Assembly: GCA_002189035.1 (NCBI GenBank)
Contig: NEEC01000020.1
Coordinates: 496,001-560,000 of the forward strand
Reading direction: 5' to 3'
Length of the DNA: 64,000 nucleotides
Source: Utricularia gibba
Lineage: Eukaryota > Streptophyta > Magnoliopsida > Lamiales > Lentibulariaceae
Of the stretch, positions 24,401 through 34,670 are shown piece after piece. A model generated the notes under the pieces. The model had not been told where the DNA came from, ran no database searches, and saw nothing but the letters and a program-made list of their open reading frames with translations. Position numbers and translations under genes: made by a program. The first letter of the stretch is position 1. Every line of letters starts with the position of its first letter.

Positions 24401-25355
24401 TATTTCAACTTCTTTTCAGTTTCATAGAGGAACCAATATGACAGATACAACTTCTTACTTTCAGAAACATTTTGGAGTAAGAGCCATCAAGGATCACCCC
24501 AAAGAGCTCAACTCAGCTGTATATCTACAGGTTAGCATCATAAGCCAGGCTCTCATCTTTGTCACTCGATCCAGGAGCTGGTCATATGTCGAACGACCTG
24601 GTCTTCTGCTCGTAGCTGCGTTTCTGGCAGCACAACTTGTAAGCAGTTCACCTACAGGAACAAAATTTCAATGCCAACATTACATATTTCATTGATCAAT
24701 GCCAAATGTTTCTCCCTTATGCAGATTGCCACTATCATAGCTGCGTATGCAAATTGGGGATTTGCTAGAATCCAAGCGATAGGTTGGGGCTGGTGCGGTG
24801 TGATATGGCTCTACAATATCATCTTCTACATTCCTTTGGACATTTTCAAGTTCATCATCAAATATGCACTTAGTGGCAAGGCATGGAACCACATGATTGA
24901 AAACAAGGTAAAAGTTACCTCTTCTTCCCTGGGAAAAAACCAATATCCAGTTTGTAACTCCAGCATTCCTCCATTTGCATAGACTGCATTCACCTCAAAG
25001 AAGGACTACGGCCGAGGTGAAAGGGAGGCACAATGGGCCATGGCTCAACGAACTCTTCACGGACTTCAAACACCAGATACCTCCCAGCTCATGAATGACA
25101 AGAATAACTACAGCGAATTGTCTGTGTTAGCCGAACAAGCAATGAAACGTGCTGAGATTGCAAGGTTTTTACTTGCTTCAACTTGGAATTTCCTCATACT
25201 AGAGTCCATGCCATCATTTCATCAAAAACTAATGCATTTTCTTCTCTATATATGCTAGATTGAGAGAGCTGCATACACTCAAGGGGCATGTGGAATCTGT
25301 GGTGAAACTCAAGGGGCTGGACATCGACACCATCCAACAAAACTACACGGTTTAA
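21423..25355 (+). CDS. Plasma-membrane proton-pumping ATPase (P3A type)
   Basis: Fourteen exons give 955 residues: 21423-21482, 21574-21693, 21770-21868, 21942-22079, 22164-22478, 22547-22873, 22955-23197, 23263-23367, 23444-23753, 23862-24376, 24465-24638, 24725-24907, 24983-25164 and 25259-25355. The enzyme uses ATP to export H+ across the plasma membrane. Landmarks are the actuator-domain TGES, the phosphorylated Asp in [45 protein letters not shown] and the hinge [17 protein letters not shown]. The C-terminal regulatory domain ends in YTV, the 14-3-3 binding end with a penultimate Thr. Intron 2 (21694-21769) needs a GC donor (AAG|GCAAGA), because the exon must continue [15 protein letters not shown]. 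Length and gene order point to an AHA9-like member (At1g80660, from memory). Confidence 0.96.
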
Positions 25356-25758
25356 TGGAGAGGACAATGAATCCAACGGAAAAGATAAAATAAACAAGAG
25401 AGGAGTAACAGAACCAAAGCGAAAGGATTTGGACAGGCAAAGCAAAAGGACTTGGGAAGATAAAGCCTTTCTCCTTGGGCATTTTTTTCTACGGCACTGC
25501 ACATCATTAGGTGCAAGGAAATAAGACCATCCAAGAGATGTGTTACTCCCAGGCATGTGATGGCTATCTTCTTCTTGTGAAACTCATTTGCGGTTGAGTA
25601 TATACCAATTTTGTTAGAAAAATATCATCTTTCCACTTCGTTCTTGATTCAAGTCATTTACCACTTGAGCTGCTACTCTTATTGCTTCCGTCAGCAACTT
25701 GAAAAAGGAAACTGAGGAACCCCATGTTTTTCAACATAATTTAAACTGAAGAAAAGAT
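25356..25758. other. Convergent 3' flanks of H+-ATPase and PLMT
   Basis: Balanced-composition sequence without a gene, probably the two 3' untranslated regions. Confidence 0.45.
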
Positions 25759-26648
25759 TCAAGATCGAGGATTTGCTCGAGTGGATGGATCTTCCTTACG
25801 TTCAACTGCGATCATAAGAAAATAGCCGGCAACCCAGAGAGAGATGTAAATGGGAGGCGTCCAACGAAGGCAGGCTATCAAGCTCATGATGGATCCTACG
25901 TACTGAGGATCTCTGATCACTCCGAAGGGGAACTCCGTCACCCATGGGATGCTCTTCCCAAATCGAACCCCGTAGTAAGTCCCCGACTCGCCGAGGAGTT
26001 GGTACACCCTGCAATAACGTGAACATAGATCAAGTTGTGGATCGGTGCAACAGTGAACACCAATAACCCTGATACAAGCACATCCCTGGTGCTTAAAAGC
26101 CATGAACACCAATAACGTGAAGATTGTTAGAGAAAGGCATTTTTATGCAATTCTCTGTTAATTCCAGGAACCAGCCATGGGTACTTAAAAGCTACAGAAA
26201 CCAGCCAGAAAATGTTCAAACTTGCTGATTCATTGCCGAATCAAACCCATACAGATCGCTCACTATGCAGTTTCTTCACGATAAACCAAACTTTAACTAT
26301 AATTGAAATGCATCAATCAAGCTTTCGCCTCAAACCCCCTAAACCCTAGCACATCAAATTCGAAGACTTCACCATAGCAAATAAAGCAAAAATGGGCCAA
26401 AACCTGAAATTGAGAAATTGCCCAGCCAACATCAGGGGCCAAAAGTAGAACGGCGGAGGCCAAGAGAAGGTGGATACTGTAAAGAGCGATACGAATTGGA
26501 CGAGTTTCAGAAAATGTGATACCAGGGCCATCACAGAGGAGGGGTCACGTCTAGATCCGCAGAGATCAACCCATTTTTTAGGATTGTTCCACAGATAACA
26601 GAAAAACGGGAACGGAGAAACAATCCCTAAACATGCAAGAATCCCCAT
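25759..26648 (-). CDS. PLMT: Phospholipid N-methyltransferase (PLMT/PEMT family), membrane enzyme
   Basis: Two exons (26648-26404 and 26008-25759) give 164 residues, the length I recall for Arabidopsis PLMT (At1g80860). The start is the MGILACLGIV methionine; an upstream in-frame region lacks protein character. The protein is almost entirely hydrophobic helices, as expected for an endoplasmic-reticulum enzyme. The family motif IRDPQYVGSIMSL (the R-x-P-x-Y-x-G type shared with ICMT and PEMT) and the C-terminal ERKEDP acidic pair bind S-adenosylmethionine. The reaction methylates phosphatidyl-monomethylethanolamine toward phosphatidylcholine. It is convergent with the H+-ATPase gene. Confidence 0.88.
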
Positions 26649-26867
26649 TTCTCCTTCTTCCTTGCAGGATCGCACCTTGACGAGCACAAGCTATGGTGGA
26701 AACTCTAACTGAAGGATGTTCTAAAGGAAATGCTTTTATTTATTTAAAGGAAATTTTTTCAATTTTCGATTTTCAAAATTGAGCATTGATTTTTTTTTCT
26801 TTTTTTTTATGTTCGATATACTAAGAAAGGGTTTGTCTGATATAATGTTTTAATTTATTCGATGTTA

Positions 26868-26925
26868 AATAAGAATGAGATTAATTTACATAAAAATAAA
26901 TGATTTAAAATATAAGTATATTAGT
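26868..26925 (+). repeat. Dispersed AT-rich repeat, copy 2
   Basis: Matches 16030-16090 in the same orientation (AAGAATGAGATTAATTTACATAAAAATAAATGATTTAAAATAT-like). It lies in the AT-rich spacer upstream of the PMEI gene. Confidence 0.45.
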
Positions 26926-27248
26926 ATTATTTAATAAGTATATTTATCAAAAAAAATTATAATTTTTTATATATAATATTACTAAAACGATCATAATAAA
27001 TAAATAATAAGTATAGTCTTATAATTTAAATTTTATGGGATTAACTATATCCACGTAGTATATGGGTTTGGATATCTAAATATATGATTAATATGTGTTA
27101 TTTAACGTAAACTCTATTATGAAACCTACGATAAGTGTGTTTTATAAACATGTGTAATCCGTACAATCCAACGTGGACTACTTACTATTTACGGAAGTGC
27201 TAGCTTCCACTATTCGCCTCCAAATTTGGAATGACATTTTCAACTTTG

Positions 27249-27556
27249 AATTTCATTTCCATTTGAGGGTGTAGGGTATGCAAAAACATTAACTACAAAA
27301 CCCTAATCTTCAACACTATTGACAATGGCATAATTTCACTTGGATTTTCATTTCCATTTGAGGGTTTAGGGTTTGCAAAAATAGTAACTACAAAACCCTA
27401 ATCTGGAACACCATATTGACAATGGCATAATTTCACTTGGATTTTCATTTCCATTTGAGGGTTTAGGGTTTGCAAAAATAGTAATTAAAAAACCCTAATC
27501 TTGAGCACTATTGGCAATGGCCTAATTTTACTTGAAGTTTTAATTCCATTTGAGGG
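27249..27556 (+). repeat. Tandem repeat of about 96 bp with telo-box motifs in the PMEI promoter
   Basis: Three full units and a fourth partial one. The landmark CATTTCCATTTGAGGG begins near 27254, 27349 and 27446, and a partial copy near 27543. Each full unit holds GGGTTTAGGG (GGGTGTAGGG in the first) and, about 30 bp later, AAAACCCTAATC, so telomere-like motifs occur on both strands. The last unit ends about 20 bp before the probable TATA element. Confidence 0.88.
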
Positions 27557-27578
27557 AACGTTGTCCCGTCGTCCGTAC

Positions 27579-27585
27579 ATAAATA
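27579..27585 (+). promoter_or_regulatory. Probable TATA element of the PMEI gene
   Basis: ATAAATA, 65 bp before the start codon, just downstream of the telo-box repeat array. A purine-rich (GAA)n leader follows at 27617-27640. Confidence 0.4.
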
Positions 27586-27643
27586 CTCCACAAGGCGCAC
27601 TGTAACCAAGCATAAGTAGAAGAAGAAGAAGAAGAAAGAAGCA

Positions 27644-28165
27644 ATGGGCGCCCGTTCGTTTTGCTGCTCTGCCTTTTTTATCCTGGTCTTGTTCCGTACC
27701 TTAGAGGTCTCTGTAGGAGACGAGACCCAGGAGCTGATAACAAGCATTTGTAGGCAGACGGACAACGTGGATTTCTGCACGTCAATCTTCATGCATAACC
27801 TCCCCCATGCGAGGGTGGATATCAGGGACCTGACGCGGATCGCCGTCTCCCAGACGTTGTTCTTCACCTTGGACAATCTCCAGTACTTCACCCAGTCCAT
27901 GAACAACGAGGCCAACCCCCAGAAGAAGGGTCTCTACGCCGTCTGCAAGACGACGTACGCCGCCGTCGTAGACGAACTGCAGGACGCCACGCTGGCTCTC
28001 GCCGAGGGAAACTACCGAACCCTCCTGTTCGACCTGGGGAAATGCGATCGGCCGGTGAAGGATTGCCAGAAGGTTCTGGGTGGGGACCTGGGGGTTCTTA
28101 CAAGGAACAGACGCAGCATCACTCTCCTTAGAATGTCGCTTATATCGGGACAGATGCTGGAGTAA
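27644..28165 (+). CDS. Pectin methylesterase / invertase inhibitor domain protein, secreted
   Basis: Intronless frame of 173 residues. A hydrophobic signal peptide is visible (FCCSAFFILVLF) with likely cleavage before residue 26. The mature part has the four cysteines of the PMEI/invertase-inhibitor fold: the CRQTDNVDFC pair in the N-terminal hairpin, the Cys of YAVCKTTYAAVVDEL, and the KCDRPVKDC pair region. Members block pectin methylesterases or acid invertases in the cell wall or vacuole. Which enzyme is inhibited cannot be told from sequence. It is divergent from PLMT and sits behind the telo-box repeats. A polygalacturonase lies in the same window, but 20 kb separates them and no co-regulation is implied. 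Confidence 0.85.
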   Translation: MGARSFCCSAFFILVLFRTLEVSVGDETQELITSICRQTDNVDFCTSIFMHNLPHARVDIRDLTRIAVSQTLFFTLDNLQYFTQSMNNEANPQKKGLYAVCKTTYAAVVDELQDATLALAEGNYRTLLFDLGKCDRPVKDCQKVLGGDLGVLTRNRRSITLLRMSLISGQMLE

Positions 28166-28302
28166 CAACGCCGGTAATCATAATCACCACATGATCAGAG
28201 AGCATTCAGGCTCAGTGTCCTCTCTTGTTTACGTGTTAGTTCTCATTTGCATGCATGCGAGAACGCCAACCCATTCCATTGTTTGGTCGGATTATATTTG
28301 AT

Positions 28303-31300
28303 TGGAATAAGCATTATAAATTATAACGTGAGTTTAAATAAACTTAGAATTATCGAACCGTTCCTTTTTAAAAAATTGAAAGCTATCGAACCGTGATTAA
28401 CAATAATGGAATCATGATTGATTATAATTTATTTTGTGTTTTGTAAAATGTTATTTGTTAACAATTAATCAGTTTTTACAATTTTTAACTATTTAATATA
28501 AATTTTATAGTATATTAATCATCTATTTTCTATATGAAATTTTTATTACAAATACAAAAAGAAAATCTCGTGAAAGCAGTGTTGTCCAAATGGGTTTCGG
28601 ATCTTACGAATTTGATAAAGATGGGCCACTGGGCCTAAGCTGTAGGTTTCTTTTTTCAATGGCATAGGCCCACTTAGGACGAACAATGTAGTATATACAT
28701 TAGTATTTTATTCTTCATATAATTGATCTCTATTATTTCGAATAACGAACATATTTAATTCAATAATTTTGGCATATTAATCAAATTAGTTCTCAATATT
28801 TTATAGAAAAATTTGTAAAAATAACACCTCAACTTTTAGTCAGAGTTTAACCTCCAAATTTCAAAATTGTAAAAAAAAAAAAAAACAGTTTAAGTTGTTA
28901 CATCTGTTTAACGAAAACCCAAAAAAATTTTAAAATTTTTAAAAAGTGATCAAACATAAGATATTAAGTATGCAATGAATACCTAGAAATGATAAATTAA
29001 AAATGAGAGATTAAATATATAAAAAAATATCAAAACAATTGTCAAAACAATACAATGAAGATTCAAATATAAGGGGTTAAATATAAAACTTCATAAATTG
29101 AGGGACAAACTGTTTATAAAAAATGTAAATTAAAGGGTCTATAATACAATTTTAAAACTTGAAGATTAGATTCTTTATATTAAATGTAACTTGTGCTGCC
29201 ATCGACAAACTTCACGCTTATTTTATATCACAAGTCGTTTTTATCTAAACTGTTTAAATATCAGACATAATTAGTTTTTTCTATTTGAAAACCGAACACA
29301 TTTAGTTTCCAACTTAAATCGACGTCATAAATCCCTATTATTTTTCATAATATCAACCCCACCGGTTGGGCGGGTGGGCGACAGGCAGTGGGCAAGTAGC
29401 CAAGCAATGGGGTGATAGGCAGTAGGTGAGTGGTGGTAGACAATAATATTTGAGATAAAAAAAATTATGATTTGATAATGAGAATCAATTTTTATATTAT
29501 TAAAATAATAATAGCTATTTTATGTCAAATTGTGAATTGAAACAATAGACAGTAATTTTATAGGGATTAAAAATACCAATTTTATAGATAGTATCGATCT
29601 TATATTTTAAATAATGAAAATGAATAATCATATATTGAAAAACAATTATGTTATTTGGACAAACAGTGATAGTTATACATTTAAATTTACTTATGATATA
29701 TTTTATGAATTGCTTATTTATGTTATGATATTACATTTTATTCTATATTTTTCCATACTTTTAATAGTTTTCATTCTAAAATTGATCTCATTATTTTCTA
29801 TTTCATGTGTTTAATATTATTTATCATATTATTAACAAATTATGTCAGTTTTTTATACTTGGAATTCATAATAATAATAATATTGTTTTTATCATTGGTT
29901 GTGAAGGGATACGATCACAATAATTAAAAATTGATTACCATACTAATGAGTGGCATTAATTTGTCATTATTTTCATATATTTTATTTCATATTGCACATA
30001 AATTAATAAATTACAAAAAAAATTTAAATTATAGCTAAGTGTGATAGTGAATTTTCAACAACAATAATAGTATTAATAAAATAATGCTGATGGTCACAAG
30101 GAACCATATTACTTAATATTAGAAGTTTTTTATGGAGCCAATATCCAAAAATATAATAAATAAAAAAGGAAAAAAATATTAGTTGATACCTGATAGCTAA
30201 GTGCCTTTTGGTAATTATTGAATAAAATGACACACCTGCAAGTTTTTGTTTCTAAAATTGGTATTAAATTCATCATACTCAATATACAAAAAAATTATAT
30301 TGTGTGTATATTATGACATTTAATATTTTTAATTTCAATTTGATATTATTATTTTTTATAATATAATTTAGAAGTTTTGGAAACAAAACGTTGCATTTTT
30401 TTAAATACCTACACCCATATTTTTTATTCTTTCTCAAATGGAAATCATTAGAATATGATTAATTGTATTATTGAGCAATGATATCATTTTTAATATTAAG
30501 CATAATGTTGATAATATTTTTTTATTTTATAGGTGATTATAAATGAAAAAAAGTTATAGTTGAAAATTATTTAACATTTATTGATTAATATATGACAAGA
30601 AAATATGTTATTTAATTTGACAAATAAATTAGTAATTATTAGGTTAAATTGTAAATTAATATAATTTTAAATTTTGAAAATAAAAATGTCATGTTTTCCA
30701 ATTAACTTAGTACCTTGGGGTGATTGCAATGTAAGGGAGTTTTGTTTGATCTAAATGAAGACATTAGGGTAATATGCCATTAATTACGCCAATTACTAAC
30801 TTTTAATTTTTGCATCTTACATTAAACTCTAAGTCCTATCTCTTGACTCATCTAAACACTATTTAAACACATATACCAAGTGCTATTATAAGTGTGCATT
30901 GGGTGTTAGGAAAACAAAAAAAAAACAAATTATGAAATTTATAGAATTGAAATGTATAGAAATTTGCTATATACAGGATATGGAAAAATTACCAAAATAC
31001 TGAAATTAGTATTTAAATATATATGTATAAAAGAACATTTAATAATTCATTTTTTAAAAGAAAATATTATATGGATTCCAAAAACTAAAAATTTATGCTA
31101 TTTCATAACTTCGAAATAAAAAAAATTAAGTTGAATTGATTGTCCATTGACATAATGCTAATAAATTCTCCTTTTTTATGTCACATTCATGCTTTAATTT
31201 TAATGTAGAAATTAAGTTTTGGGATCTCAGAAATAATCTCATTTACATTAATTTAATCTTTTTTTCATTTGTTATAATTTGAAAACCAAAGTTGCTACAT

Positions 31301-34300
31301 CCATTTTTAATGAAAAAAAAAATAATCTATTTGCTAAATTATCATTATTTGAAAAGGAGAATAACAGGGTGTTTGGTTTATAGAATTATGATAACGAAAT
31401 AAAATTTATTTGGATTTAAAGAAATTTGATATATCATTATTTTTTAATTTCATATAATTAATAGGTAAAACATGGTAGATTATGTAAAGGAAGTAGTGAG
31501 TGATGTAAGTTTAAATAAACTCACCTCTATAAGATTAAGCAAATCCCTTATAATCTCGAATTTATTTAAATCTATAAAGTAAATATAATATAATTTATAA
31601 TAGGGAGGGGTAGTAATGTTTTTTGAAATAATGGGAATAACAAATTCATCTAGTAAATGAGTTTATATTTTATATATGGATTAACAAATAAAAAATCTTA
31701 AAATATCTAATCTCTCATCAAACTCATAATTAACATATGACATAAAACCCTAATGAAAAACTTTATGCACCCTCATAGAAAAGAAGGAAATGGGAGTGCT
31801 TTGTGTTTAAATTTTCTAAATAATTTAAATTAATAATCAAAATAATTTTACATAACTATGTCTAGCATAATCAGATAAATCTACTAAACACATGCTAAGT
31901 TTAAATCCGCAAACTTCATTTTATTTTAAAATATAATTTAGAGTATTTTACAAATGTATTTTATAAAATATGTATTTAATTTGAAATTACATCTAATAAA
32001 GAAATGGAGGTTTGAATAGAAAAAAAATATATGTGGGATCACTTTGGTGCTCTCTGACCCACGCTACCACGGGGAGAATTAATTTGTTGGAATGGGCGAA
32101 TACCATGATGTAATAAATAATATTTTTTTATAATAACAAAAAATTATTTTTTTTTCTTGCCCTATGAGTAATGTGTGCAAATATCTATAAAAAATCAATT
32201 TTTATATGTGCAGCTTTCAATGGATGAATTAGAAAAGTGGTTATATATCAAATATTTTGTAAAAAAATTGATCATTTATGTGTAATTTTTTGGTTTAATT
32301 GTGTAATAAAAAAAGTGTCAAGTGATCATTTTTTTTAAATGACTCATTATCAATTGTCTCACTTCTTTCTCTAGTTACCATTACCTCTAGCCTCTGAATT
32401 TGCATTTATTTTTCATAATATTTGCATAAATCTAATTTAATTCAATATAAAAAAAATCAATTCAAAATTATAATAAATCATATAATAGCGATTCATACAT
32501 AATGATACATTAAACTAAAAAATTAATATTAAGGATTCTTATTTTTCTCACAAACATTTCACCAATTTTCTAAATGGTCCACGTTCATGTAATTAGGGTT
32601 TTTTTTGTTCTAAAAAAAATAACCGAATATTTAGAATAAAACAGAAAATGTATGATAATTACAGGTGTCAGGTGCTGGGGAAGGCAGCTCTAACAACTAG
32701 CTCTCAACTGTCACGTGCGAGATTTAAATGTAGATGACATCTGAGCATTTGCAACGAATACGCCATGGTAGTGATAAGATTTTCTAGATCTCGCCCCAAA
32801 CTCTCTGAATTTTAGGTTTTGACCCCAATAGTTTTCAAAATTACGTGAGTATCATTCATAATTCTTTTTTAAATTTCGTAGTGCTGATGTCAAATGAAAT
32901 TAAATAAAAATTTGAGAAAAAGAGGCCCATGATAAAAATGATTGATATTTATTGTGTCAAATTTGGTGTCATTTTGAAAAAGAAAAGAATGTGTCCTTGT
33001 TTGTAAAATGATAACAATATTGTACTTGATTAGTATTTATGGAATCAATGCACTTTCTCATTTGTGATAAAAGATAAAGATGGTTTATATCTATTCCAAC
33101 CTTAAAAGTATTTTTTCACTAACTACTTAATTTTATTCTTTAAATATTTCAAAAATAATTTTATTACAAAACACGTTCGATTTACGTTTTAAAAAGATCA
33201 TGAATCTAGAAGTGATTCTTAAAAAGTTATAAGAACTCAACTTCTATTTTATTAAAATCATTTTTATTCTAATATTTTTTAAAAACGAATATCAATATTT
33301 GATAACGGAATTATTTAATCTAATCCAAAAAACTCTAATAGTATTTTTTTAATAATCGTTTTCAAAAAATAAAAATTTAATTTTCTAGAAATTTAATAAA
33401 ACAAAAGTTGGATCCTTACAATTTTTTAAAAATAGAAAAATACTTCTACATTTTTTTAAATATAAATCATAATTTATAATAATTTTTTTTTAAAACGTAC
33501 AGAGTGGGGAGTCACCCATTACAAGACATGGGTTACATTTATTAATGTACATATTTTAATTGTTATCCGAAATAAAAAAGCACTTACTCTATCACGTGTG
33601 TAAATATTTTATGTTACTAAAAGAAAAAAATAAAGTTCCAGATTTAAACTTCTTTCCAAATTCGTCTTTCTAATTTAATATAAAAATTCTATCATGAGTT
33701 CAATTTAGAGTTAGATTCAGTTAGATAATGAATTTAATTTTTTTAATGACAATTTTCATTTTTCTGAATAAGAAATATAATTAAGAATAAATTTAGATTT
33801 CTTAACACATTCTGATATTAGTTACAACTACCAATGTTTAAAATAATGCACCCCCAACTGACAACTGTCCATCTAATTGACTTGTGGTTAAAGGGGTCAA
33901 ATGAAGATTTTCTCTTTTATTATATTTTATTATTTTTTTAAAAAGCATTTTGGGGGCCGGGCATCGGTCCTAACTACCTTTATAAACAACGTGTTGGACC
34001 ATTTTGTCATGATGCCCATTTTGTGGGCATTATGACATCCTGCACTGTCAAAATCCACCCTTTTTCCGGTTGTTAATCTGTATTATCAAGAAATATGGTG
34101 AAAAGAAAAACATTAGAGAATCAGGCTCCAATGTGAAATCGACCCACGTGCAAATCGCTTCATATTCAATGTGGGTTGTTCTGAATCCAGTACATGATAC
34201 GGAAGGATGATGGTTGTTAACTTCTTTATTTTGTAGACGAGTTTTCTTTTTCTTTTTTTTTTTTTTGAGGATGAATGGGGAGGAATCCGAAAGCACAGTA

Positions 34301-34670
34301 GAAATGGATATGCAAGATCTCAGCTGAAGAGGTGGAAAGTTTTTGCCAAAAGCAATTGTTACTCTCTGGCGTTTGGGGTTGGGGTTGCAAGTAAAGCTGT
34401 TGCGGGCGTAATCTGCTTGTCTCGAGTCGCTTTCTTGGCTTTAAATGCTATCTCCTCGCTTCCCACCCACCTCAAGCCAACTTGCTCTAGTCCAAGAAAG
34501 AAGGCCTTTTGATCATCTGAGAATCTGCATTCAGTTGTTTCTGAGGAGTAGTAGCTCTGAGGAAACCCGACTTGCATATATTGTGGGTCTTTTTCCAATT
34601 TATTTCCTTGTTTCTTCATCTTTAGATTGTTTCTGTTGCTGCCCATTTTTCCCAGAAATCAGGAAAGGGA
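28303..34670. other. Gene desert of about 6 kb
   Basis: Very AT-rich sequence with no frame showing family character, no tRNA-like cloverleaf and no coding match I recognise. Short open frames near 29614 and 30024 are low-complexity products of AT-rich DNA. A GC-richer patch at about 29360-29440 (GGGCGGGTGGGCGACAGGC) may be an element relic, similar in kind to 7918-8045. From about 34300 on, composition becomes balanced and the leader of the wax gene probably begins. Confidence 0.5.

Noticed and set aside
28303-34300. Possible transposon or tRNA genes in the gene desert
   Set aside because: No transposase or reverse-transcriptase motif, no paired terminal repeats and no cloverleaf that I could find by eye.
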